Shown here: positions 8,684 to 17,874 of the stretch, piece after piece
Layout: the number at the start of each line of letters is the position of its first letter
How positions within the stretch are numbered: position 1 is the stretch's first letter
Assembly (NCBI GenBank): GCA_964621525.1
Contig: CAZUMS010000007.1
Coordinates: forward strand, 67,775 to 131,774
Reading direction: 5' to 3'
Source: CAZMGV01 sp964621525 [NCBI: uncultured bacterium]
Lineage (GTDB): Bacteria; JAGRBM01
Length of the DNA stretch: 64,000 nt
Translations under genes and position numbers: made by a program
The notes under the pieces: generated by a model
Told to the model about the DNA's origin: nothing
What the model saw: the letters and a program-made list of their open reading frames with translations, nothing else
Databases searched by the model: none

Positions 8684-11600
8684 GCCGCCTGTCCGCATTG
8701 TTTCTCTGCGCCGCACTTTCCGCCTGCGCATCAGCCGCACCGGTGCCGCCGCCGGAGTCAGCCACCGCAGTCCCGGATACGGCGGCAGCTCTCCCGAAGG
8801 AACTCCCCCTCCAGGTCGTTGTACCCACTGGCGAGGGTTCGCTCGACGTCGCCGTTCTCACCGTGGCGGGAACCGCCGGAAACGCGGCGGCCGTCAGGCT
8901 CGAACTGGCCGGGATTTCCACCGAAGCTGCCCTCTTTCCGGACGGCCAGTTCGTGGGGACGATCGCCTGCCCGCCGGGCAGTTCGGAACTGATCGTCAAG
9001 GTCGCTGCTCCTGACGGACGGACGGCCACCCGGAAGATCCCTCTGCGGAACGTGCCCCCCGACCGGGCTATTCTCGGGGATTTTCCCGAAGGTCCAAAGC
9101 TGGTCACGGAGCCGTCGGTAAACCTCGAAGGAACGGTGGCTGGAGCCGTGAAGACCCTCACGGTGAATGGCGAGCCAGTACCGCTCGATCAGTTCCGTTT
9201 CCGCTATACGGCCCTGCTCACGCCGGACCTCCCCAATGTGCTGAGGTTCGAGGCCGTGACCGGTTCCGGGATCGTGTACGAAAAGACGGCAGTGCTCCTG
9301 CTCGACCGTACGCCTCCGGCCATCGAGATCGAAGGTCTGGCGGAGTTCAACCGAGACGCGGTTCTTTCTCTCAGAGTCCGTTCTTCGGAACCGCTGGAGA
9401 GCCTGGAGCTTTCCGGGGCGGCAGTTCCGCTGGGCCCGGACCGCCGCTCGGCCGAACTTCAGCTGACGCTCCTACAGGGACTTAATGAGGTCTCACTGAC
9501 TGCCACCGATCCTGCCGGTCAGTCGACGGCCCTGACCCGGACCGTCACATTCGATACGAAGCCTCCGGAAATTTCCTGCACTGGCAGTGCAACCGGAAAG
9601 CCTTCCATCCGGTGCGAAGCTGACGAACCGCTCATGCGTCTTGCCGGAAACGGTGCGGAAGGGACCATCAATGGTTCTTCAGGAACTGTGGAATTGCCGA
9701 ATCTCCCGGAAGGCACGCACACAGTGGCCGCCCGTGCTTGGGACCGGGCGGGCAACGAAAGCGCCGCCGCCGTTCAGGTTGTCATCGACCGCACGGCCCC
9801 CGTCATCCATCTCCACGCCCCCGCCGGCCTGGAGACACTACTCCCCACGTTCGCCGTCGCGGGGACGACTGAGCCCGGTGCTGCCGTAATCGTAAACGGT
9901 GTGCCTGCCAGGCAGGTTGCCGGACTTTTTTCCCGGACACTCACGCTGACGCCGGGCAAACATGATCTGACGGTGACGGCCACTGATGGAGCCGGAAATA
10001 CCTCGACGAGCACCGTCACCGCGAAAGTGGAGAGCGATCCGAAACTGTTTCTTCGTGTCACCGGCTTCGAGGCGAAAAGCCGGCCGGCCCCGCTGCTGGA
10101 CCTTCGGCAACCTGCCGATAACGCGATCTATGGCGGCCGGGTGCCCTTCCTGCTGCCCCGCATGGAAGGCGAAGCCCTCACGGTCGTCCTGAACGGCCTT
10201 CCGCTCCTCGATGCCGCTCCGCTCCCCCAGGAAAACCAAGCGGGTCTCGACGGCGAGCTTCCCCCTGCCGCACTTCAGGATGGAGTAAACCGCCTGACGG
10301 TCACGGCAAGTGCCGCAAGCGGCGACCGGTTCACCCTGGAGCGCCAGTTTACCGTCGACCGGACTCCGCCCGAGGTCAGGATCGAGAACCTCTCGGACGG
10401 AGATACCCTTGCGGCCTACTCACCGAAGGTTTCCGTAAAGGACTCTACGCCGGTAAATACGAGCTGGACGCTTAACGGCAGGCCTTTTGACCCGGCGAAC
10501 CCCCTGAAGGCCGGTCCGGACACTCTGAAGACGCAGGTGATCTGCGCTGAAGCCGCGGACGCCGCCCGGAACCGCGCCACCGACTGCCGCCGGTTCACGC
10601 TCACGGCGAAGCCATTTGCATTCCGGCGAGGGGAAGACCCGCGTGTGGCGGCGCAAGCTCCGCTCCGGCGCGATCTCCTCCAGCCGATGCTCTCCGAACT
10701 CGTGGAATCGGGCGTCCTGGCCGATCTCACCATTGGCAATCTGATGCTTCTCGCTGACGCAGCGGAGGCGTTCTATCCGTCGCTCGGTCCTGACTTTTCG
10801 GAGCTGAAAACCGTCGCCGCCGAGCAGGCACGCTCTGGGGAACTCGCCGGTCTGTTGCGAGCGGTGCTCGGCTTCCACAGGCAGGGGCACTGGGACGAGG
10901 TGGAGCAGTTGATGATCCCGCTGCTCGCCGCGGGTAACGGCCGCCGCGCTCCCGTGGCCGAGTTCACGCTGGCGCTGGACGGCCTGCTGCCCCGCACGAG
11001 CCGCGAAGTTACGGCACTGGACCGGCTGCTGGCCGCAGATATCGGCAAGGGACGCACGGTGCTCGATCTTCTCCCCGCCGTAATCGCCAGCGTCACGGGC
11101 AACGGAGACGGCGTGTGGCAGGAATTCTGGAGCCGGAGCGCTGCCGCGTCCCGGGGCCGGTTCGCCGTCGAGCTGGACCAGACCGGCCGGGCGCTCGCAA
11201 AACCCGGTTCGGATGGCCGGAGTGCCTTCGAGCGGCTGGAGCCGGTCTACCGGCGGCTGCTGGGGACCGACACCGGTGCGCCGGTACCGCTCCTTGTCGC
11301 CACCTATCTCGAAGCGGTCGGCAAACTCCCCGATGCCAGGGACCGGGAAGCCTTCCGCGAGCTGGCCGGGGAAATTATCGGCCTCGCTTTCGACCCGGAC
11401 CTGCTCCGGGCCCTGGGACGTGCGCTCGATACCCCGCACCTCGAAGCTAATAACGAATGGATTCGCCGGAGCATCGAGCGGGGGGATTTCTACCAGCTGA
11501 TGAAAACCCTTTCGGATGTCTCCCTGGAGCCAGACCCCCGCGATTCCGGAAGCCCGGTACTTGCAAGCTCTGTGAAAGCACTCTCCCGGCTCTGGGCCGC

Positions 11601-13251
11601 GGACCGCCGCAGCCCCGGCCGCACCTATGCGGGTTCGGTCCTCGAGGCGGCCGGGGAACTGTTCCAGCCGGGCGAGGATGGCATTTCCTCCGTCCAGGAT
11701 TTCCTGACTTTCTTTGCCGGCATCAATCCGAACGACCGCCGGATGCTGGGCCGTGTGTTCTGGCAGAGCTCCCGAAAGGAAGGCCGCCCGGCCGACCCGT
11801 TCCGGGAGAACGTCTCGACGGACGCCGAACGGCTCATGCGCCTGTTTACCATCGCCAACTCGCCCCTGAACTGCGGAGCCCCGGTTCCGTTTACCACTAA
11901 GGTCGTGCCGCTGAACGTGCCGGGACTCCCGCAGCTATTCCCGACGGACAACCTCGTGACCGAGATGTTCGAGGCCAGCACCCATTTCGAGCCCGAGACC
12001 GTGATCCAGCTCGCGCGGCTCATGCCGAAGGTCATCCAGATCCTGCGCATGGGGGACATGTTCTGCGAGCCCGAGATTGTTAAGGATCTGCTCTCGGACG
12101 CCGACGTGCTGGAAGCGAACCTGAATCATCCATTGCTTCCGGACCTGCTCAAGCTGGGCCGCCGCATGGTGCTGAGGAAGCAGCACAACGGCGCCGTTCG
12201 GATGCTCACGGCGATCTCGGACTCGGGCGTTCTTCAGCCCGCGATCCCGTTTCTCGCGACGCTCTACAAGACCGATCGGGCGGAGGATCTCTACGAGTTC
12301 ATGGTCCGGCAGAAATCGTGGAAGCTCGTGAGCGGAAACGGGGACACGGCCTTCGATCACTCCCTGAAATCCGGTGCCGTATTCCTGGCCCGGCGTCCGG
12401 ACGGCCATGTCGCCGGGGCCGACCTCGCCGACCGGTTCCAGCCCCTGTTCGGTTCCTCACGAATCCCGCAGACGGCCAGAGCCATGGGACACATCGCCCG
12501 GCGCATCGCCGGAGGAGAAAGCCGTGCAGGCCTCGGACGGCCGGACCTCATCTTCGCCCGGTGGCTCGCCGCCGATCCGGAAGCCACCGGAACCCGGCAG
12601 CTCGCGGCCCTCCTCGACGGCAACCGGGACAACGGCGACTTCGTTGCACTCGTCGAGGCGTTCCCGGTGCGGACGGAGAAGAACTCCCCCGTGCTCGATA
12701 ACCTTCCGGAACTTGCCTCGCGGTTCGAGAGATCGGGCCTGTTCGACAACGCCTTCGAAACCGGCCGGAAGTATCTCGCCATCAACTCGGCCAGCGGGCG
12801 CTCCCTCGACTGGATCCTGCGGAATGCCTTCAGGGCTCCGGCCCCCGAATCCCCCACGCCGTTCCTCCGGGCATTCCGGTCAGCGGGTCCGCTGCTGGAT
12901 CACATCGGCCGCAAGGAAAAGGTGTGGCGGCAGTGGGCCGTCACTTCGGAACTGATGAAACCGTTGCTTGCCTCGGCACGAAGCTGGACCCGTCCCCGCA
13001 GCGAACCCGGCTCTCCGGCCGGCCGGCCGCATCTCCTCAGGGTCCGGGGGCTGCTCTCGAAAGCCGTGGTCCTTCCTGCCCCCGACGGCGAGGGCCTTCT
13101 GATCGACCGGGCCGTCCGGGTCGCCGCCCGCGCCCAGGAGAAAGGGATGGGCCGGTCGCTTATTGAGGCCCTCGACCTGCTGGAGCTGAACGGATACCTG
13201 GACCGCCGCAGTCCTTCCATCAGCGGATGGATATCCACGACGGCTGACTGA
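8680..13251 (+). CDS. Giant lipoprotein with Ig-like repeats and a helical C-terminal region
   Basis: 1523 residues. The lipobox LSAC (residues 13-16) marks a lipoprotein. Residues about 40-640 contain several bacterial Ig-like/Big-type repeats, recognisable by DRTPP or DRTAP linkers (for example DRTPPAIEIEGL, DRTAPVIHLHAP, DRTPPEVRIENL) and by strands such as HDLTVTATDGAGNTSTSTV. From about 650 to the end the protein is a long Leu/Ala-rich helical region related in style, and weakly in its last 40 residues, to the 779-residue protein at 1062-3401. The TTG start overlaps the previous stop (TTGA). A surface-exposed scaffold or adhesin-like role is possible, but no function can be assigned. Confidence 0.85.
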   Translation: MSRLSALFLCAALSACASAAPVPPPESATAVPDTAAALPKELPLQVVVPTGEGSLDVAVLTVAGTAGNAAAVRLELAGISTEAALFPDGQFVGTIACPPGSSELIVKVAAPDGRTATRKIPLRNVPPDRAILGDFPEGPKLVTEPSVNLEGTVAGAVKTLTVNGEPVPLDQFRFRYTALLTPDLPNVLRFEAVTGSGIVYEKTAVLLLDRTPPAIEIEGLAEFNRDAVLSLRVRSSEPLESLELSGAAVPLGPDRRSAELQLTLLQGLNEVSLTATDPAGQSTALTRTVTFDTKPPEISCTGSATGKPSIRCEADEPLMRLAGNGAEGTINGSSGTVELPNLPEGTHTVAARAWDRAGNESAAAVQVVIDRTAPVIHLHAPAGLETLLPTFAVAGTTEPGAAVIVNGVPARQVAGLFSRTLTLTPGKHDLTVTATDGAGNTSTSTVTAKVESDPKLFLRVTGFEAKSRPAPLLDLRQPADNAIYGGRVPFLLPRMEGEALTVVLNGLPLLDAAPLPQENQAGLDGELPPAALQDGVNRLTVTASAASGDRFTLERQFTVDRTPPEVRIENLSDGDTLAAYSPKVSVKDSTPVNTSWTLNGRPFDPANPLKAGPDTLKTQVICAEAADAARNRATDCRRFTLTAKPFAFRRGEDPRVAAQAPLRRDLLQPMLSELVESGVLADLTIGNLMLLADAAEAFYPSLGPDFSELKTVAAEQARSGELAGLLRAVLGFHRQGHWDEVEQLMIPLLAAGNGRRAPVAEFTLALDGLLPRTSREVTALDRLLAADIGKGRTVLDLLPAVIASVTGNGDGVWQEFWSRSAAASRGRFAVELDQTGRALAKPGSDGRSAFERLEPVYRRLLGTDTGAPVPLLVATYLEAVGKLPDARDREAFRELAGEIIGLAFDPDLLRALGRALDTPHLEANNEWIRRSIERGDFYQLMKTLSDVSLEPDPRDSGSPVLASSVKALSRLWAADRRSPGRTYAGSVLEAAGELFQPGEDGISSVQDFLTFFAGINPNDRRMLGRVFWQSSRKEGRPADPFRENVSTDAERLMRLFTIANSPLNCGAPVPFTTKVVPLNVPGLPQLFPTDNLVTEMFEASTHFEPETVIQLARLMPKVIQILRMGDMFCEPEIVKDLLSDADVLEANLNHPLLPDLLKLGRRMVLRKQHNGAVRMLTAISDSGVLQPAIPFLATLYKTDRAEDLYEFMVRQKSWKLVSGNGDTAFDHSLKSGAVFLARRPDGHVAGADLADRFQPLFGSSRIPQTARAMGHIARRIAGGESRAGLGRPDLIFARWLAADPEATGTRQLAALLDGNRDNGDFVALVEAFPVRTEKNSPVLDNLPELASRFERSGLFDNAFETGRKYLAINSASGRSLDWILRNAFRAPAPESPTPFLRAFRSAGPLLDHIGRKEKVWRQWAVTSELMKPLLASARSWTRPRSEPGSPAGRPHLLRVRGLLSKAVVLPAPDGEGLLIDRAVRVAARAQEKGMGRSLIEALDLLELNGYLDRRSPSISGWISTTAD

Positions 13252-13405
13252 CGCCTCTTCATGCCGCAAAGCGTCTGGCCACCGGGGCCCGAACGGCGTA
13301 AGCTCCAAAGGTCCGTAAGACCGGGCATCCATACCTCCTTCGGGGGGCCGGGAGCGCGGCGGAATCTGCAACAGGGGGGAGCGGCTTCGGGAGGCCGCAG
13401 GGGCA

Positions 13406-16400
13406 GTGCAGACGGTCAACAGCCAGGATTTTTTCGCCTCCGTTATCGGTGTGCTGCCGGAGCCGGTCGTCGTGACGACGCCCGAAGGCCGCATACTCAC
13501 CTGCAATGGAGCCTGGACCGAACTGGCGCGCCAGCTCGAGGCGGCCAAATCCTCCGACAGTTACCCCGAACGGGTCATACCCTGCATCACGGGTGAGAAT
13601 TACCGGAATTCCTTCGCCCGGCAGCTCGAGAAAGTCGCATCCGGCACGGATCATGTCGCCACGGCGGAATACCGGATCCGGGTGGCTGGGGCTATACGCT
13701 GGCACCAGATCCGCACGATCCGGTTCGACGACACCGGGCGGCCTGTCCTGTTCATCACCCACGAAGACATCACCGCTCGCCGCGAGGCAGACCAGGCCTA
13801 CCGGGATTCGCAGGCACGCCTGTCGCTGTTTATCCAGAAATCGCCGCTCGCCGTCATCGGCTGGAATGACCGGTTTGAGGTTACCGAGTGGAACGAGGCG
13901 GCCGAGCGTATTTTTGGCTGGAAAGCCTCCGAAATGATGGGGAAAAGCTCGGCGAGAATTATTCCACCGTCCGCGCAACAGGCTGTCGCCACTGTGTGGG
14001 AAGGTCTCCTGAAAGGAACGAGCGGGTTCCGGAGCACCAATGAGAACCTGACCAGTGACGGGCGGACGATTCTTTGCGACTGGTACAACACGCCGCTGGT
14101 GAGCCCGGACGGACGAATCCTCGGGGTCACATCGCTCTGCATGGACGTCACCGACCGGGTGAAGAGCGAGGATTCGCTCCGGCGGCGGGACGCCCTGCTG
14201 GAAGCGGCCGCCGGTGCGGCCAACTGCTTTCTCACGATGAGGGACCCTGACGAAGCGACTCGCGAGGCACTGGCACGTCTGGGCCGCGCCACGGATGTGG
14301 ACCGGGCCTATATTTACGAGTTTTACGCCGGCACCGGAAACGAAATACTGCTTCGCGAAAAATACGAATGGTGCCGGGAAGGAATCGCGTCACAAATCAG
14401 CCAGCCAGGATTCGACCGGTTTTCGCTGGACCGGGCCGGTTATGGTGACTGGATAGAGCGTTTCCGGCTGGGCCAACCGGTTGCGCACCATCTGCGGGAG
14501 CTGAAAGACAGCCCCATCAGGCGGTTCGTCCAGGCCAGCGGCAACCGTTCATTCATTCTGGTGCCGGTGTTTTCCGACGATGCCCTCTATGGGTTGATCG
14601 GTTTCGATTCCTGTTCAAGGGAGCGGGAATGGACCCGGAACGAGAAGGCCGTCCTTTTTACCGTCGCGGCTACGGTGGGCGGCGCCTTCAGCCGCATCCG
14701 CCGCGAGCAGCGGGCGCGCCAGCGCGAGGAACGGCTCCGCCGGCAGCAGAACACCCTCGTCCGGCTGGCCAGCCGTTCGGCCATTGAGGACGATATCCAG
14801 AAAACCTATGAGCGCGTGGCCATCGCCGCAGCGGAGACCATGCAGGTGGACCGGGTCAGCGTCTGGCTGAAGGACCCTTCCGGCCAGCAGATCGACTGCG
14901 CCTGCATGTACTGGAGCCAGGACGGCCGGATGGAGACTGGCGGAAGCCTCCGGATCGCCGATATTCCCGCCTATGCCCGTGCCCTCGAGGGCAACCGGGC
15001 CATCGCCGCCGGCGACGCTGCGGCCGACCCCAGAAGCCGCGAGCTTCTCGGCAGTTACCTGAAACCGGCGAATGTAAAATCAATCCTGGACGCTCCGATC
15101 CGGCTTCACGGCAAAGTCATCGGCGTCCTGTGCCACGATCACATGGGGCCAACCCGTCACTGGGAGCTGGACGAGGAGAACTACGCCGGTTCGCTCGCGG
15201 ACCTGCTCTCGCTCGCCATCGAGACCAGCGATCTCAAGCAGACCGAGCAGAAGCTTTCCGCCCTTGTACGTGCCCTTCCCGGCCAGTCGTATGTCGTTTC
15301 GGCCGAAGGCCGGTTCGAGCTGGTGTCGGGCGAGATCTCCCCGGAAGGCCCCGACCCCGGGCAGTTCATCGGGAAGCATGTGAACGATCTTCTCGGCGGC
15401 ACGGCGGCCTCGACCGTCATGGACGGCATCCGCCGGACCGTGGTGCTGCGCCAGCCCCAGCGGTTCGAATACGCCCTGAAACGGGACCGGGCCGACCAGT
15501 GGTTCGAATGCCACACCTCTCCGCTCATCGGCGCCGGAGGAGCCGTCGACCGGGTGGTGCTCGTCACCTACGACGTCACCGACCGAAAGCGGATCGGCGA
15601 ACAGCTGGCCGAAGCCCAGCGCATGGAAGCCATGGGCCAGCTCGTGGGCGGCGTTGCCCACGACTTCAACAACCTGTTGAACGTGATCCTGGGGCACGGA
15701 GAAATCCTCCGCATGGAGGTCGCGCCATCGAACCCCCTGTATCCCGATATCGACGGAATCCTGAAAGCGGGAGCCCGCGGAGCGAAACTGACTCAGCAGC
15801 TTCTGGCCTTCGCCCGCCGGGAAGTCATCGAGACCCGCGTCGTCGACCCTGCAGAACTGCTCAGCCGCCTCGTCCCCATGCTGGAACGGCTCGTGGGGGA
15901 GCGCGTCCGGCTCGTGACCCGGATCGATTCCGGCCTGCCCGCGATCCGGGTGTCGGTCAGCCAGATGGAACAAGCCATCGTGAACCTGATGGTGAACGCG
16001 GTGGACGCCATGCCGTCCGGCGGAACGCTGACAGTTTATGCGCAGCTTTCAGGACCCGATGCACGAATTCTCGGCCGCGGGCAGCGGCTGTCCGGTTATC
16101 ACGTAAGAGTCTCCGTCTCGGACACCGGTACCGGAATTCACCCTGACGTCCTGCCCAGAATTTTCGAGCCGTTTTTCACGACCAAGGGCGTCGGCAAGGG
16201 AACCGGGCTCGGCCTCGCCTCGGTCCTCGGTATCGTTCAGCAGAACGGCGGCGTGATCGACGTCCAGACCCAATGGGGAACCGGAACACGGTTCGACCTT
16301 TATTTCCCGGCAGTGGCGGAGCGGCCGGTACCGATCGAGCTTTCTCAGACGAAAGAACCCGAGCTCCCCAGGGCACGCCCGGGCGAGCAGATCCTTCTGG

Positions 16401-16786
16401 TCGAGGACGAGGATTCGCTCCGGATGGTCAACGGCCGGACCCTTGCCATGCTGGGCTACGGAGTTCTCTCCGCTGCTTCCGGGGAAGAAGCTCTCGCGCT
16501 GGCCGCCGGGCACAAGAGCCGTATCGACCTCCTGCTCACGGATGTGGTCATGCCGGGGATCACTGGCCCCCAGCTCGCCGAAAAGCTGCGAGAAACACGG
16601 CCTGGAACGGACGTATTGTTCGTTTCGGGCTACACGAACAGCATCGTGCTCCAGCACGGCGTCGCCCACGGCGAAACCCACTTCCTCCAGAAACCGGTAT
16701 CGAATGACATCCTCGCCCGGAAGATCCGAGAAATCCTGGATGCAAGGGCCGAGTCAGGATTTTCCCCTTCCCTTCGGGCTAAATAA
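13406..16786 (+). CDS. PAS/GAF hybrid sensor histidine kinase
   Basis: 1126 residues, GTG start. Order of domains: PAS (about 10-125), PAS (130-255), GAF (260-430), GAF (450-610), PAS (615-730), dimerisation/phosphoacceptor domain with His752 in GGVAHDFNNLLN, ATPase domain with the N-box NLMVNAVDAMP (860-870), G boxes DTGTGI and GKGTGLGLASV, then a receiver domain with Asp1046 in LLLTDVVMPG and Lys1096 in LQKP. No transmembrane segment is visible, so it should sense a cytoplasmic signal. The fused receiver implies phosphotransfer to an unseen partner. No DNA-binding response regulator is adjacent. 154 bases separate it from the upstream operon. Confidence 0.95.
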   Translation: MQTVNSQDFFASVIGVLPEPVVVTTPEGRILTCNGAWTELARQLEAAKSSDSYPERVIPCITGENYRNSFARQLEKVASGTDHVATAEYRIRVAGAIRWHQIRTIRFDDTGRPVLFITHEDITARREADQAYRDSQARLSLFIQKSPLAVIGWNDRFEVTEWNEAAERIFGWKASEMMGKSSARIIPPSAQQAVATVWEGLLKGTSGFRSTNENLTSDGRTILCDWYNTPLVSPDGRILGVTSLCMDVTDRVKSEDSLRRRDALLEAAAGAANCFLTMRDPDEATREALARLGRATDVDRAYIYEFYAGTGNEILLREKYEWCREGIASQISQPGFDRFSLDRAGYGDWIERFRLGQPVAHHLRELKDSPIRRFVQASGNRSFILVPVFSDDALYGLIGFDSCSREREWTRNEKAVLFTVAATVGGAFSRIRREQRARQREERLRRQQNTLVRLASRSAIEDDIQKTYERVAIAAAETMQVDRVSVWLKDPSGQQIDCACMYWSQDGRMETGGSLRIADIPAYARALEGNRAIAAGDAAADPRSRELLGSYLKPANVKSILDAPIRLHGKVIGVLCHDHMGPTRHWELDEENYAGSLADLLSLAIETSDLKQTEQKLSALVRALPGQSYVVSAEGRFELVSGEISPEGPDPGQFIGKHVNDLLGGTAASTVMDGIRRTVVLRQPQRFEYALKRDRADQWFECHTSPLIGAGGAVDRVVLVTYDVTDRKRIGEQLAEAQRMEAMGQLVGGVAHDFNNLLNVILGHGEILRMEVAPSNPLYPDIDGILKAGARGAKLTQQLLAFARREVIETRVVDPAELLSRLVPMLERLVGERVRLVTRIDSGLPAIRVSVSQMEQAIVNLMVNAVDAMPSGGTLTVYAQLSGPDARILGRGQRLSGYHVRVSVSDTGTGIHPDVLPRIFEPFFTTKGVGKGTGLGLASVLGIVQQNGGVIDVQTQWGTGTRFDLYFPAVAERPVPIELSQTKEPELPRARPGEQILLVEDEDSLRMVNGRTLAMLGYGVLSAASGEEALALAAGHKSRIDLLLTDVVMPGITGPQLAEKLRETRPGTDVLFVSGYTNSIVLQHGVAHGETHFLQKPVSNDILARKIREILDARAESGFSPSLRAK

Positions 16787-16847
16787 CCGCTTGCGGAAAT
16801 TTCCCGCCGCCGCTTTCCTGCCGGACTTCAGCGGCTAGACTTCAACC

Positions 16848-17768
16848 ATGCTGAGATGGTCAGGAATCGCCGCCGGTGTGTCGCTGCTCTTCCTGTCGTT
16901 TCTCGGCTTCTGGTTCACCGCCTATGCCTTCGTACCGCCCGCAGCCATCGTGGGCGGCGTGGTTCCGGAAAGCCCCGCTGAAAAGGCGGGACTCCTGCCC
17001 GGCGACGCCATCGCCGCCGTGAACGGCAACGAAATCGGGAGCTTTGAGGATCTGGTTGCCGCCGCGGAAGAAACCTCCGTCGGAGAGGCGATCTACCTGA
17101 CCACTTACCGCGAGGGGAATCCCATGGGCCGGGCGACCCTCACGCGCCCGGCACGCGTGCCCGGCACCGAAGATACAGGCGGTTACTGGACCGGCATCGA
17201 TCCACCCCACCGGCCCGTGATCGGAGCTCTCGCGCCGCGGAACCCGGCGGAACTCGCGGGCCTCCAGCCGGGCGACGAGATCCTTTCAGTCAACGGTCAG
17301 GAAGTGCAGTTTTTCTCTGTCCTCTCCCAGGCAACGGCAAAAGCCGAAGGGCCGGTGGAACTCCGGGTGCTCCGGGCCGGCCGCGAGTTCACCGTCACGG
17401 TAACACCGGTTGAAGTCGAACTTCGCGGCCCCGGCGGCCAGCCGTTTCTGGGACCGGACGGGCAACCGCTCAAGAAGAAGATTATCGGCGTCGCCCTGGA
17501 CCCATCCCGTTATCTCTCGGTACCGGTAACAAGAGCGGGGGCGATGGTGGATGCCATCGGCTCCGTGTTCACGGCGCCTCTGGATATCGTTCGGGCGTTC
17601 GGCGGCCTCTCCGGCTCCGCAGGTTCCGACCCGACCCGAGACCGTGCCGCCGTCATCCTGAAGAGTGCGGACACCCTGATCGCCACCACTGGCTGGCTCG
17701 CCCTGATTGCCGGCATCGCCATGGCGGTTATCCTCGGAAAGCGTTCTGAAAGCGCCTCCGGCGATTAA
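16848..17768 (+). CDS. Double-PDZ membrane protein, RseP-like but without protease motif
   Basis: 306 residues. An N-terminal transmembrane segment (about 5-28), PDZ domain 1 (about 32-100, SPAEKAGLLPGDAIAAVNG), PDZ domain 2 (about 120-195, NPAELAGLQPGDEILSVNG) and a C-terminal transmembrane helix (about 278-298). The architecture resembles the middle of RseP, whose gene follows 106 bases downstream. Both the HExxH zinc site and the C-terminal LDG motif of site-2 proteases are missing, so it cannot be a protease of that type. It may modulate substrate access to RseP or act as a scaffold. Internal segment VTRAGAMVDAIGSVFTAPL resembles the hydrophobic region after the PDZs in RseP. Confidence 0.85.
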   Translation: MLRWSGIAAGVSLLFLSFLGFWFTAYAFVPPAAIVGGVVPESPAEKAGLLPGDAIAAVNGNEIGSFEDLVAAAEETSVGEAIYLTTYREGNPMGRATLTRPARVPGTEDTGGYWTGIDPPHRPVIGALAPRNPAELAGLQPGDEILSVNGQEVQFFSVLSQATAKAEGPVELRVLRAGREFTVTVTPVEVELRGPGGQPFLGPDGQPLKKKIIGVALDPSRYLSVPVTRAGAMVDAIGSVFTAPLDIVRAFGGLSGSAGSDPTRDRAAVILKSADTLIATTGWLALIAGIAMAVILGKRSESASGD

Positions 17769-17874
17769 TTTCCGCTCATCCACAGCCATTAACCTGCTGA
17801 TATTGCAGATGTTCCTGCCCTTTCGGTCCGCAATTCTCCTTGGACACGACCGGGGCCATGGCTAGACTGCCCCC

